The translations under genes and the position numbers were made by a program. A model generated the notes under the pieces. It was not told where the DNA came from and ran no database searches. It saw only the letters and a list, made by a program, of their open reading frames with translations. This document shows, one piece after another, positions 1-8,666 of a stretch of DNA of 64,000 nucleotides. The stretch comes from Flavimaribacter sediminis (lineage in GTDB: Bacteria > Pseudomonadota > Alphaproteobacteria > Rhizobiales > Rhizobiaceae): NCBI RefSeq assembly GCF_019492055.1, contig NZ_JAICBX010000002.1, forward strand, positions 1,054,001 to 1,118,000. The letters are read 5' to 3'. Each line of letters begins with the position of its first letter. The first letter of the stretch is position 1.

Positions 1-732
1 AAAATGTCTATGGTCTTCCAGAAATTCGCGCTCCTGCCGCACCGCACCGTGCTTCAGAACGCAGGCATGGCCCGCGTCGTGCGGGGCGAAAGTGAGGAAA
101 TCGCAAGTCGCGAAGGGCTGAAATGGCTGAACCGCACCGGGCTGACGGGCGTGGAAAACCAGCATCCGCATCAGCTCTCCGGCGGCATGCAGCAACGAGT
201 CGGCATCGCCCGGGCGCTTGCATCGGATAGCGACATCATGCTGATGGACGAAGCCTTCTCGGCGCTCGATCCGCTGATCCGCACCGACATGCAAGACCTG
301 CTCCTGGAGTTGCAAAAGGATCTGCAGAAGACAATCGTTTTCATCACCCACGATCTCGACGAGGCGCTGAAGCTTTCCGACCACCTGGTGATCCTGAAAG
401 ATGGGCATGTCGTCCAACAGGGCGAACCGCAGGACATCCTTCTCAATCCCAACGACCCCTATATCGAGGACTTCGTCAGCGACATCAATCGCGCCCGTGT
501 TCTGAGAGTTCGCTCGGTGATGAGTGATTTCGATGGCGACGCCGGCGGCATAGCAGGCATCGTCGACGCTGACGACAATCTGGAAAAACTCATAGAGATT
601 TCCGGCGGCGACACCAACCTGACCTACAGGGTGCAGCGCGGCGGGGAGGATGTGGGGCTCCTGCACATGAAGGACCTGGTGCGCGCCCTTGTCCCTGCAA
701 GGCCGACCTCGGGATCCGACAGGGTCATGTAG
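1..732 (+). CDS. Quaternary-amine (glycine betaine/choline-type) ABC transporter ATP-binding protein, 5'-truncated
   Basis: This is the C-terminal part of an ATPase that powers uptake of betaine- or choline-like osmolytes. The gene runs off the left edge: the frame is open to base 1, the Walker A region is missing, and the visible protein begins just before the Q-loop (MVFQKFALLPH). Downstream are the ABC signature LSGGMQQRVGIARA, Walker B with IMLMDEAFSALDP, and the switch histidine in FITHDLDEA. The last ~70 residues resemble the divergent CBS-type tail seen in ProV/OpuAA proteins. It sits 16 bp before a choline-sulfatase gene on the same strand, which fits import and use of choline-O-sulfate or choline. 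The exact substrate (choline, betaine, proline) cannot be decided. The ATG at 4 is an internal methionine, not the start. Confidence 0.9.
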   Translation, partial: KMSMVFQKFALLPHRTVLQNAGMARVVRGESEEIASREGLKWLNRTGLTGVENQHPHQLSGGMQQRVGIARALASDSDIMLMDEAFSALDPLIRTDMQDLLLELQKDLQKTIVFITHDLDEALKLSDHLVILKDGHVVQQGEPQDILLNPNDPYIEDFVSDINRARVLRVRSVMSDFDGDAGGIAGIVDADDNLEKLIEISGGDTNLTYRVQRGGEDVGLLHMKDLVRALVPARPTSGSDRVM

Positions 733-748
733 CTGACAGGATAGTTCG

Positions 749-2257
749 ATGTCGAAGTCAAACATTCTGGTCCTGATGGTGGATCAGCTCAACGGAACCT
801 TTTTCCCTGACGGTCCGGCAGACTGGCTGCATGTACCGAATATCAGGGCGCTGGCGCAGCGGTCGGCGCGATTTGCAAACAGCTACACGGCTTCGCCTCT
901 ATGCGCGCCTGGCCGCGCAAGTTTCATGTCCGGCCAGTTGCCGAGCCGCACCCGGGTCTATGACAACGCAGCGGAGTTCGCCTCCGACATCCCGACCTTC
1001 GCGCACCACCTGCGCAACGCCGGATATCACACCTGCCTGTCGGGCAAGATGCATTTCGTCGGTCCCGATCAGCTGCACGGCTTCGAGGAGCGGCTGACCA
1101 CCGACGTCTATCCGGCGGATTTCGGCTGGACGCCGGATTATCGCAAACCCGGCGAGCGGATCGAGTGGTGGTATCACAACATGGGCAGCGTCACCGGCGC
1201 CGGCGTCGCCGAAATCAGCAACCAGCTCGAATATGACGACGAGGTCGCCTACAACGCCGTGCGCAAGGTCTATGACCTGTCGCGCCGACAGGACGGACAG
1301 CCCTGGTGCCTGACCGTCAGCTTCACCCATCCTCACGATCCGTATGTCGCCAGGCGGCGCTACTGGGACCTCTACAAGGATTGCGACCATCTTCTCCCGA
1401 ACGTGGCGGCGATGGCTTACGAAGACCATGATGCGCACAGCCAGCGTATCTTCGACGCAAACGACTGGCGCAGCTTCAACATCACGGAAGAAGACATCCG
1501 CCGGTCGCGTCGGGCCTATTTCGCCAATATCAGCTATCTCGACGAGAAGATCGGCGAGATCCTGTCGGCGGTGAAGGCCACGCGCCAGGAAGCCACGATC
1601 CTGTTCGTCTCGGACCACGGCGACATGCTGGGGGAACGCGGCCTGTGGTTCAAGATGAGTTTCTACGAAGGTTCATCGCGGGTTCCGCTCATGATCAGCG
1701 CAGAAGGCGTGGCGCCCGGCCGCATCGACACGCCTGTCTCGACCGTTGACGTCACACCGACGCTCTGCGACATCGCAGGCGTGTCGATGGGTGACATCGC
1801 GCCCTGGACCGACGGCCATTCGCTCGTCGGTCTGATGAACGGCGAAGATCGCGAGGCGCCGGTCATGATGGAGTATGCGGCGGAAGCCTCCTACGCGCCG
1901 CTTGTGAGCCTGCGGTCCGGTCCCTGGAAATACAATCGCTGTGCGCTGGATCCCGACCAGCTCTTCAATCTCGATCATGATCCGCATGAACTGCGCAATC
2001 TCGCCGGTGATCCGGCGCATGCCGATGTTCTTGCTGATCTGAAGCGGCAGTCGGAGGCGCGCTGGGATCTTGCGGCGTTCGACGCCGCGGTGCGCGAAAG
2101 CCAGGCCCGGCGTTGGGTGGTCTATCCGGCCCTGCGAAAGGGCGCCTACTATCCATGGGACTACCAGCCGCTGATGAAGGCCAGCGAACGCTATATGCGC
2201 AATCATATGGATCTCAACGTCGTGGAGGAGAACCAGCGATTCCCGCGCGGAGAGTAA
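749..2257 (+). CDS. betC: Choline-sulfatase
   Basis: The protein hydrolyses choline-O-sulfate to choline and sulfate in the cytoplasm, feeding the glycine-betaine route. At 502 aa it has the usual length of the family. The sulfatase signature C-x-P-x-R is present as C52-A-P-G-R56; the cysteine is the one converted to formylglycine. The N-terminal metal-binding segment (LVLMVDQLNG) and the later SDHGDMLGERG metal/substrate motif are both intact. The C-terminal part (residues ~390-500) matches the choline-sulfatase tail region. It follows the ABC ATPase by 16 bp and is probably cotranscribed. No betA, betB or betI lies inside the window. Confidence 0.95.
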   Translation: MSKSNILVLMVDQLNGTFFPDGPADWLHVPNIRALAQRSARFANSYTASPLCAPGRASFMSGQLPSRTRVYDNAAEFASDIPTFAHHLRNAGYHTCLSGKMHFVGPDQLHGFEERLTTDVYPADFGWTPDYRKPGERIEWWYHNMGSVTGAGVAEISNQLEYDDEVAYNAVRKVYDLSRRQDGQPWCLTVSFTHPHDPYVARRRYWDLYKDCDHLLPNVAAMAYEDHDAHSQRIFDANDWRSFNITEEDIRRSRRAYFANISYLDEKIGEILSAVKATRQEATILFVSDHGDMLGERGLWFKMSFYEGSSRVPLMISAEGVAPGRIDTPVSTVDVTPTLCDIAGVSMGDIAPWTDGHSLVGLMNGEDREAPVMMEYAAEASYAPLVSLRSGPWKYNRCALDPDQLFNLDHDPHELRNLAGDPAHADVLADLKRQSEARWDLAAFDAAVRESQARRWVVYPALRKGAYYPWDYQPLMKASERYMRNHMDLNVVEENQRFPRGE

Positions 2258-2263
2258 CCGGAT

Positions 2264-3061
2264 TCAGCTTGACGCCAGATCCTTCAGCCATTCCACCGCT
2301 GTCGGGTCCGATCCATCCGCCGGAAAGAACGCCTCGATCGCCAGTTCCGACACGGTGACGTCGACCGGCGTGCCGAAAACCGTGGTCGTGCTGATCAAAG
2401 AAAGGACGCCCGCCGGCGTGGACAGTTGTAACGGCACATAGACATCGTTGGGATCGCTCGGACGGGTGTCCGAAGCCGGAACGGGCCAGGCCGACAATTC
2501 GTCATGAAGCGCTACGAGTTCGCGATCGTAGCTCACCTCTATTTGCCCCCTCAGGCGCGCAAGCACGTGCTGCTTCCACTCGCGGACATTCAGGATTCTC
2601 GGAGCGAATCCATCCGGATGAAGACTCAATCGCAGCACATTGACGGGCGGCTCCAGAAGGCGTGGCGACGCCAACGCTGAGACGAGCGCCAGCGCCGTCC
2701 TGTTGGCCGTCACCAGAGACCAGGCCCGATCGACTGCGAGCGCGGGAAAGGGTTCGTGCGCTGCAAGCACTCGTTCGACGGCCAGGCGGACGGTGTCGAG
2801 CGCAGGATCGTCAAGCCTGCGCTTGTTGAAAACGGGCGCGAAGCCGGCGGCGTTCAGGATCACGTTCTGCTCCCGCGGCGGGATCGCCAGCTCGCGGCCC
2901 AGGTTGAGAACGAGTTCGCGACTTGGGCGCGAGCGACCGCTTTCGACAAAACTCAGATGACGCTGTGAAACGCCGGCTGCGAGCGCCAGATCAAGCTGGC
3001 TCATGCGCCGCCGCGCGCGCCACTCGCGAATCTGTCCGCCGGGTGTTTGGGAACTGGCCAT
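2264..3061 (-). CDS. XRE-family regulator with MmyB-like ligand-binding domain
   Basis: A DNA-binding transcriptional regulator of about 265 aa. Residues ~12-65 form a Cro/CI-type helix-turn-helix (MSQLDLALAAGVSQRHLS, followed by ESGRSRPS). Residues ~100-260 match the MmyB-like domain, which in this family binds fatty-acyl or other small ligands; the segment around VNVLRLSLHPDGFAPRI is typical. I chose the ATG at 3061 (MASSQTPGG) over more distal in-frame starts because family members begin about ten residues before the helix-turn-helix. It is divergent from a small membrane-protein gene at 3175, a common arrangement in which the regulator controls its neighbour. It is convergent with betC, 6 bp away. 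Confidence 0.85.
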   Translation of the reverse strand: MASSQTPGGQIREWRARRRMSQLDLALAAGVSQRHLSFVESGRSRPSRELVLNLGRELAIPPREQNVILNAAGFAPVFNKRRLDDPALDTVRLAVERVLAAHEPFPALAVDRAWSLVTANRTALALVSALASPRLLEPPVNVLRLSLHPDGFAPRILNVREWKQHVLARLRGQIEVSYDRELVALHDELSAWPVPASDTRPSDPNDVYVPLQLSTPAGVLSLISTTTVFGTPVDVTVSELAIEAFFPADGSDPTAVEWLKDLASS

Positions 3062-3174
3062 ACGCCATCGATAGCACCGGGTGTTTCTCGTGGCCATTAC
3101 CTCTGACGTAATTGAACGCACGATCCAACTTGAAGACGATGCGCCCATCATCAACAGAACCGGAGAGGTCCGAC

Positions 3175-3564
3175 ATGACCGCCATTACACGACGTTCCCT
3201 GCTGCATACTGCGCTCTTTCTGGATTTCGCCGCATCCGGTGCAATGGCGTTGATGCTCGCCATCGGAGCCGGACTGCTTGCCCCATATTTAGGTCTCGAC
3301 GCGACGTTTCTCAGGATCGTCGGCGTGCTGCTTCTGCCTTACGCCGCCCTGGTTGGCTGGACGGCCCGACCGCCGGCTCCTCAAAGACAAACGGTGCAGC
3401 TCATCATCGGCTGCAATATCGCCTGGGTCCTAGCGAGCATCCTGTTTCTCTTTTCCGGTTGGGCCAACCCGACTGCGCTCGGTCAAGCCTTCGTCATCGC
3501 CCAGGCCGTCGCAGTCGGCCTGTTCGCTGAATTGCAAATCATGGGCCTGAAGAAAACCGGCTGA
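3175..3564 (+). CDS. Small four-helix integral membrane protein of unknown function
   Basis: A 129-aa hydrophobic protein with four predicted membrane segments at about residues 9-32, 41-62, 72-93 and 98-118, and a short charged loop with several prolines after the second. No catalytic motif is visible. The ATG at 3175 follows a purine-rich ribosome-binding site (GGAGAGG), whereas the earlier in-frame ATG at 3112 lacks one. It is transcribed divergently from the MmyB-type regulator, which suggests that regulator controls it; such pairs are frequent in Alphaproteobacteria. The function is unknown. Confidence 0.75.
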   Translation: MTAITRRSLLHTALFLDFAASGAMALMLAIGAGLLAPYLGLDATFLRIVGVLLLPYAALVGWTARPPAPQRQTVQLIIGCNIAWVLASILFLFSGWANPTALGQAFVIAQAVAVGLFAELQIMGLKKTG

Positions 3565-3584
3565 ACGCCGTATGCAGCCATACC

Positions 3585-3609
3585 CCCGCAGCGCCTGAAG
3601 CGCTGCGGG
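3585..3609. terminator. Strong hairpin between convergent genes (bidirectional terminator candidate)
   Basis: A perfect 10-bp inverted repeat (CCCGCAGCGC / GCGCTGCGGG) flanks a 5-base CTGAA loop. It lies between the convergent ends of the membrane protein gene (3564) and the RidA-like gene (3620). There is no clear T-tract on either side, so it may be a transcript-stabilising hairpin rather than a classic intrinsic terminator. Confidence 0.55.
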
Positions 3610-3619
3610 ATCTGCGGAT

Positions 3620-4090
3620 TCAGTCATCCGGCGCAAGCGCCACCGCCCGCAGTTCCACAAGTCCGCCCGGCACGATGAGATTTTTTACGCCGATGGCGGT
3701 CCAGGCCGGCCAGGGCGGATTCAGATAGGCGTCCCTGACCTGCACGAACGTTACCATATGCTGGTCCATGTCGACATGGTAGCTCGTCAGTTCCACGATA
3801 TCGGCGAGTCCCGCGCCGGCCTCGCCGAGGATTGACGCCAGCGCTTCAAAGGCGGTCTCGAACTGCGCCTTCGGATCACGCACAGCCTGAAGTGCGGCAA
3901 CCGGCTTGGCGTCTCCTTCCCCAAGCGTTGACCGCGCTCCCTCCAGAGCGGCTTTTCCTGGCGCCGCGCCGTCCGGGCTGGTGCCGATGATCCCCGAACA
4001 GAATATCATGCCCCTGGCGACGACCGCCGGCGCAAAATGCCATTGATCGTGCACATCCTGGAGAGCGTCCGGAATGATCGTCTTGCGCAT
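3620..4090 (-). CDS. RidA/YjgF-family protein, atypical active site
   Basis: A 156-aa member of the Rid superfamily, which includes enamine/imine deaminases protecting PLP enzymes from reactive intermediates. The family pattern is clear: GMIFCSGIIGTS near the N-terminus and the C-terminal beta-strand block ending VELRAVALAPD. The position of the arginine that binds the substrate carboxylate in canonical RidA (PAR-S/T-x-V-x-V) reads WPAWTAIGV here, so the arginine is replaced by tryptophan. This places it with the non-deaminating Rid subgroups. The start at 4090 is chosen because the upstream frame has no family similarity and a good ribosome-binding site (AGAGGAG) precedes this ATG. It is divergent from the isomerase-like gene at 4169, with 78 bp between. 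Confidence 0.85.
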   Translation of the reverse strand: MRKTIIPDALQDVHDQWHFAPAVVARGMIFCSGIIGTSPDGAAPGKAALEGARSTLGEGDAKPVAALQAVRDPKAQFETAFEALASILGEAGAGLADIVELTSYHVDMDQHMVTFVQVRDAYLNPPWPAWTAIGVKNLIVPGGLVELRAVALAPDD

Positions 4091-4168
4091 GGTCGAACTC
4101 CTCTTGCCTGAAACTTGCAACGGATAGTAGCAATAACCCTGTAATGCACCATTTTCACGAGGACCGTC

Positions 4169-5041
4169 ATGACGGCTCAATCGAATAATGAAAGCCCGGA
4201 CCTGCTGGCAGCCTACTGGACGATCGCCGGAGACGTCTACCCGTCCGCGCCGAGCGAAATCAGTCCGCATTCTGTCGTCGAGCGCGTCGAAGCGGCCGCA
4301 GAGGCGGGCTATCGCGGCGTCGGCCTCATTCATGCGGACCTGGTGCATCAGGCCGGTCTTATCGGCCTTGGAACCATGCGCAACATTCTCGACGATCACG
4401 ACATGCCGCATGTCGAACTCGAACTGCTCGTCGACTGGTTCGCCAGCGGGGAGAAGAAGTCCGCCTCCAACCGCATGCTTGAAGAACTCTGCGAGGCGGC
4501 GACTGTTCTGGGCGCTCGCGATCTGAAGATCGCCGGCGACTACGACAAGACTGATATCGACATCGAAAAGGCGATAGAAAGCTTCGCCGCCATATGCGAA
4601 ACAGCAAAGCATTCCGGCGTCAAAATCGGTCTGGAAATCATGCCGTTTTCAAACGTGGCGACGTTGGAGCGCGGGCTGGAGATCGTAGCCGGAGCGGACC
4701 ATGAATATGGAGGACTGGTGCTCGACATCTGGCACATGGCGCGGGGAGGCGCGTCCTATGAGGCGGTCAGCCGCGTTCCGGAGAACGCCATTGTGTCGGT
4801 CGAGCTGAGCGACGCCGATGCGGATGTGCGCGGCTCCCTGTTCGAGGATACAATCCATAACCGGCGGCTTTGCGGACAAGGCGCGCTCGATCCCTCCGGT
4901 TTCGTGGAGGCGATTCGGAAAACGGGATTCGATGATTTCTGGTCCGTCGAAATCATATCCCGGGAGCATCGACGCTTGCCGATCCGGGAAGCCGCTGGAA
5001 GGTCTTTCGTCACGACAATGGCGCAGTTCCAGTCTCGATGA
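4169..5041 (+). CDS. Sugar phosphate isomerase/epimerase-like TIM-barrel protein
   Basis: A 290-aa xylose-isomerase-like TIM barrel (AP endonuclease 2 superfamily). Visible features are the barrel strand with GLEIMPFSNV, the conserved ...LVLDIWHMARGG metal-binding strand (D and H ligands) and the final VEIISREHRR strand. Members include hydroxypyruvate isomerase, myo-inosose dehydratase and 3-dehydroshikimate dehydratase, and the substrate cannot be assigned here. The ATG follows GAGGA at good spacing. It shares a 78-bp divergent promoter region with the RidA-like gene, suggesting coupled regulation. Confidence 0.8.
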   Translation: MTAQSNNESPDLLAAYWTIAGDVYPSAPSEISPHSVVERVEAAAEAGYRGVGLIHADLVHQAGLIGLGTMRNILDDHDMPHVELELLVDWFASGEKKSASNRMLEELCEAATVLGARDLKIAGDYDKTDIDIEKAIESFAAICETAKHSGVKIGLEIMPFSNVATLERGLEIVAGADHEYGGLVLDIWHMARGGASYEAVSRVPENAIVSVELSDADADVRGSLFEDTIHNRRLCGQGALDPSGFVEAIRKTGFDDFWSVEIISREHRRLPIREAAGRSFVTTMAQFQSR

Positions 5042-5123
5042 GGGGCTCATAAAGGCGGAAAAGGAAGTCTTCAACCAAATTAGAAATCTCACGCGCGTAT
5101 TCACTGTCGGTAATACTGGACTT

Positions 5124-5139
5124 GCCTCAACCGTGAGGC
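5124..5139 (+). terminator. Weak hairpin after the isomerase gene
   Basis: GCCTCA and TGAGGC form a 6-bp stem around a 4-base loop, followed by a pyrimidine-rich tract. It lies between the isomerase stop (5041) and the next start (5189). It could attenuate read-through, but the stem is short and the call is tentative. Confidence 0.3.
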
Positions 5140-5188
5140 TAGTAGTCTTTCCACTATCGGGGACCTTGCTGGCGGGGGAATTGTATTC

Positions 5189-5641
5189 ATGGCCGACACA
5201 ACTGCGACCGCGGTCATGAACCCGGCGGCGACGGATCATTTGCCGTCATTCGTCGCAATGCCGGGTCAGACAGACACTCTGTTTTTTATCATGCTTGCTT
5301 TCCTGATCGCCGCAGTCCTGATGATCGGAACGCTCTATCTCAAACTCCACGCCCTGCCTGAACATCTCGCGCATCGTACGAGCAAGGTGCAGTACGAAGT
5401 GGTCGCCATTCTGGCCCTGATCGCGCTCTTCACGCACAATGCGATATTCTGGATTGCGGCGCTGCTTCTGGCGATGATCGATCTTCCGGACCTGACCGCC
5501 CCGCTGTCTTCGATGGCGAGATCGCTGGAAAAGCTGTCGGGCAGACGACGGCCGCCAGGACCAGAGGGGCAGTCAGGCGTATTGTCCTATGATGAGCAAG
5601 CAGCGGCTGCACAGCCTTTTCCCTGGCAGAGGAAGGGCTGA
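5189..5641 (+). CDS. Small inner-membrane protein paired with an HlyD-type adaptor
   Basis: A 150-aa protein with two predicted membrane helices at about residues 29-51 and 70-95 and a cytoplasmic, proline- and charge-rich C-terminal tail. It has no enzymatic motif. The HlyD-family gene starts 3 bp after its stop, so the two are almost certainly cotranslated partners. This resembles the yiaW-yiaV layout of Escherichia coli, where a small membrane protein precedes an HlyD-like adaptor, but I cannot assign it to DUF3302 with confidence. It probably helps anchor or fold the adaptor. Confidence 0.7.
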   Translation: MADTTATAVMNPAATDHLPSFVAMPGQTDTLFFIMLAFLIAAVLMIGTLYLKLHALPEHLAHRTSKVQYEVVAILALIALFTHNAIFWIAALLLAMIDLPDLTAPLSSMARSLEKLSGRRRPPGPEGQSGVLSYDEQAAAAQPFPWQRKG

Positions 5642-5644
5642 CCG

Positions 5645-6877
5645 ATGATCGAACTCCTCTTATGCTCCATGGTCACCATTCTGCCGGATTACCTATTCCG
5701 GCGCTATGTGCAGGGCAAGCGGGTCGGCCATGAAATCACCTTTTATTCGGTATGGTTCGAGCTGCGATGGGGCATCATCACCTGCCTTCTTCTGACCATC
5801 ACACTGATTACCCTCATCTTCTACTATCATCCGTCCACGACTTCGGTGACAGCGGTCTTCCGCACGGTGACCATTCTTCCGGAAATCGGCGGCCGCGTGG
5901 AAGAAGTCTACGTCACGGACAATGAAACCGTCGAAGCGGGCGCGCCCCTCTTCCGACTCGACAGCTCGAAGCAGCAGGCTGCCGTGGACGCCGCACAGAC
6001 CCAGATCGCAGAAGTTGATGCGCAGCTGGCGGTGGCCGAGAAAGAACTCGCTGGCGCCGATGGTCAGGTGACGCAGGCGCAAGGCGCATACAAGCAGGCT
6101 CTTGACGAACTCAATACAAAGCAAGAGCTGCTCAACCGCGATGCAAGCACCGTGTCGCAGCGCGAGGTCGAGCGGCTGCAAACGGTCGTCGACACGCGCG
6201 AAGGCGGCGTTGCGTCAGCGATAGCAAACAGGCAATCGGTCGAAACCAAGATCAACACCCTGCTGCCGGCCCAGAAGAAGAGCGCCGAGGCGGCGCTTGC
6301 GCAAGCCCAGGTGGAGCTGGACAAGACGCTTGTCGTCGCCGGCGTGTCCGGCGTTGTCCAGCAATTTACGCTGAGACCCGGCGACGTCGTCAATCCGCTG
6401 CTTCGTCCCGCCGGCATTCTCGTGCCAAGCGAAGCGGGCCGCAAGGCGCTGATTGCAGGCTTCGGCCAGATAGAAGCGCAAGTCCTGAAGGTCGGAATGA
6501 TCGGGGAAGCCGCCTGTATCGGCAAGCCGTTCACCATCATCCCGCTTGTGATTACACGGATTCAGCCGGTCATCGCCGCCGGCCAGATTCGCCCTTCCGA
6601 TCAGCTCATCGACGTTCAGCAGACCGCCAATCCGGGAACCATAACCGTCTATATGGAGCCGCTCTTCGAAGGCGGTCTGGAAAACATCCCGCCTGGAAGC
6701 AGTTGCGTCGCAAACGCCTACACCAGCAATCACGAAAAACTGGCCTCCGGTGAGGTCACAGGCCTGCACGCGGTGTTCCTGCACGCCATCGGCGCCATGG
6801 GAGTCGTCCATGCGGCTATCCTGCGCGTACAGGCGCTGAGACTGCCCGTCGAAACACTGGTGCTCGGCGGACACTGA
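5645..6877 (+). CDS. HlyD-family membrane-fusion/efflux adaptor
   Basis: A 410-aa periplasmic adaptor. One membrane anchor lies at residues ~38-62, preceded by a short cytoplasmic segment. The lipoyl half-motif around ILPEIGGRVEEV comes next, then a long alanine/glutamine-rich coiled coil (~105-215), the second lipoyl half around VVAGVSGVVQQF, and a beta-barrel domain. No transporter or outer-membrane TolC gene is adjacent, so its exporter must be encoded elsewhere or it works with the small membrane protein 3 bp upstream. The substrate is unknown. Confidence 0.85.
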   Translation: MIELLLCSMVTILPDYLFRRYVQGKRVGHEITFYSVWFELRWGIITCLLLTITLITLIFYYHPSTTSVTAVFRTVTILPEIGGRVEEVYVTDNETVEAGAPLFRLDSSKQQAAVDAAQTQIAEVDAQLAVAEKELAGADGQVTQAQGAYKQALDELNTKQELLNRDASTVSQREVERLQTVVDTREGGVASAIANRQSVETKINTLLPAQKKSAEAALAQAQVELDKTLVVAGVSGVVQQFTLRPGDVVNPLLRPAGILVPSEAGRKALIAGFGQIEAQVLKVGMIGEAACIGKPFTIIPLVITRIQPVIAAGQIRPSDQLIDVQQTANPGTITVYMEPLFEGGLENIPPGSSCVANAYTSNHEKLASGEVTGLHAVFLHAIGAMGVVHAAILRVQALRLPVETLVLGGH

Positions 6878-6897
6878 CGCCAGGCGCAGATCGCCCG

Positions 6898-8394
6898 TCA
6901 GGACGCCTTTCGGGGATGCAGCCACTTCGGAAGAAAGCTGTATGCATCCCTGTCCAGTGCAATGTCGCATTCTAGACCCGACGCGGCGAGCATTTGCTGC
7001 AGGCTTCCATCGTTGAAGGCGTCGAACGTCTCCGTCGCGCCTCCAATATGAGCGCCCCCGATGAAGATCTGGGGAATCGTCGGCTGACCGGTCATCTGCA
7101 GAAGAGCCGCGCGAATATCGCCGCCAAGCCCGTTTTTCTGATAGGCGACGGAATCGAGATCGATGGATCGGTAGCGAATGCCGGCAGCAGCGAACAGTTT
7201 TCGAACTGACCAGCAGAATTCACACCATTCCAGGGCGAACATGACGACGGGCTCATCCGGATTCGCAATGGCGCTCTCGACATGAGCGAGCGCTTCCGAC
7301 TTGGCGGCGACAACCGGCGCAGCGCCCACCGGCGCACGAGGTTGTGCGGCGTCGAAGCGATAGCCGGGCGTCGACGCGGCGATCTCCATCTCTTCGTCCG
7401 TCATGGTTTCCGCGACATCTTCGAACAACGGAGTCGAAAGATACCGCTCGCCAGTATCCGGAATCATCGCCAGGATCCGGGACCCCGCGGGCGCAGTTTC
7501 CGCGACCTTCAGCGCCGCTGCAAAGGTAGCGCCGCCGCTCGTGCCGCAGAATATGCCTTCCCTGGCGGCGAGATCTCTGGCGCATTGCAAGGCATCCTTG
7601 CCGCTGACAGGCTGCAGTCTGTCGACGACGCCGAGGTCCATTGCGTCGCCTGCGAGTTTCGGAATAAAATCGGGCGTCCATCCCTGCATCAGATGAGGGC
7701 GGAAACCGGGATGGCTTGATGCCGCGCTGCCATCGGCGTGGCGCGATTGCGCGACGCCGCTCGCAAGAAGTTGCGCGTTGTCAGGCTCCGCCACAATTAC
7801 CTGCGTTTGCGGAGACTTCTCCTTCAGAACGCGCGCCACGCCTTTCACGGTTCCGCCGGTTCCGCAGCCCGAGACCCAGTAGTCCAGGCCGATCTCGCGG
7901 AAGTCTTCGAGAATTTCCACCGCTGTTGTGCGCGAATGCACGTCGCAATTAGCTTCGTTCTCGAACTGCCGGGTCAGGAACCAGCCGTGCTTCTCCGCGA
8001 GCTCCTTCGCCTTGGCAATCATGCCGGTGCCTTTTTCAGCGGCCGGCGTCAGGATCACGCGGGCGCCGAGAAACCGCATCACCCGCCGGCGCTCGACGCT
8101 GAAACTCTCCGCCATCACGATGACGAGGGGATAGCCCTTCTGGGCGCAGACCATCGCAAGACCGATGCCGGTATTGCCTGACGTCGCTTCCACGACTGTC
8201 TGGCCGGGTTTCAGGGAACCGTCTCGTTCAGCCGCCTCGATGACGCCGAGCGCCAGTCGGTCCTTGACCGAACCGAGCGGATTGAACGCCTCGAGTTTGG
8301 CGTAGATCTCGACGTGGTCGGGTCCGAGATTGTTGATCCGGACGACCGGCGTGCCGCCGATCGTATCGAGAATGGATGATCGGATGCCCTGCAT
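6898..8394 (-). CDS. Cysteine synthase-type PLP enzyme fused to a C-terminal glutaredoxin
   Basis: A 498-aa two-domain protein. Residues ~1-320 are an O-acetylserine sulfhydrylase fold: the PLP lysine is K44 in NPLGSVKDR, the substrate loop is TSGNTGIGLA, and the phosphate-binding loop is CGTGGTVKG. Residues ~380-498 are a glutaredoxin/thioredoxin-fold domain with the active-site pair C-E-F-C, cis-proline segment PTIPQIFIGG and a following GG motif. The first domain should make cysteine (or a beta-substituted alanine) from O-acetylserine; the second could reduce a disulfide or polysulfide donor. I chose ATG 8394 because the enzyme domain starts there; upstream sequence in frame is not conserved-looking. 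It is convergent with the HlyD gene. Confidence 0.88.
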   Translation of the reverse strand: MQGIRSSILDTIGGTPVVRINNLGPDHVEIYAKLEAFNPLGSVKDRLALGVIEAAERDGSLKPGQTVVEATSGNTGIGLAMVCAQKGYPLVIVMAESFSVERRRVMRFLGARVILTPAAEKGTGMIAKAKELAEKHGWFLTRQFENEANCDVHSRTTAVEILEDFREIGLDYWVSGCGTGGTVKGVARVLKEKSPQTQVIVAEPDNAQLLASGVAQSRHADGSAASSHPGFRPHLMQGWTPDFIPKLAGDAMDLGVVDRLQPVSGKDALQCARDLAAREGIFCGTSGGATFAAALKVAETAPAGSRILAMIPDTGERYLSTPLFEDVAETMTDEEMEIAASTPGYRFDAAQPRAPVGAAPVVAAKSEALAHVESAIANPDEPVVMFALEWCEFCWSVRKLFAAAGIRYRSIDLDSVAYQKNGLGGDIRAALLQMTGQPTIPQIFIGGAHIGGATETFDAFNDGSLQQMLAASGLECDIALDRDAYSFLPKWLHPRKAS

Positions 8395-8666
8395 GATTTC
8401 TACCCCTTTTTCGGCGCGCCGACACCGACGCTTTGTCCTGCGGCGACGCCGCTCGACCGGTCTCATAAGAAGGGCGTGTTTCAATCGAACGGCTGCAACG
8501 AGCGGTTCGTGTTTCAATTGTTTCGAATGGAAAGCGGTGAATTTGTCTATTGCAAACGCAAGCCTCGTACTCTGGGTTGAACACCCAGATCTCGACTCTC
8601 GCGTCAACACTGACATGACGCCGCATTCCAACGTCAAATTCGATGCAAAAGGGAGATCGCCGGCCA

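Noticed and set aside
899..1618. 239-codon frame antisense to betC
   Set aside because: It mirrors the sulfatase frame in high-GC DNA and has no domain or ribosome-binding site.
4091..4612. N-terminal extension of the RidA-like gene
   Set aside because: It covers the divergent promoter and the start of the isomerase gene; family similarity begins at 4090.
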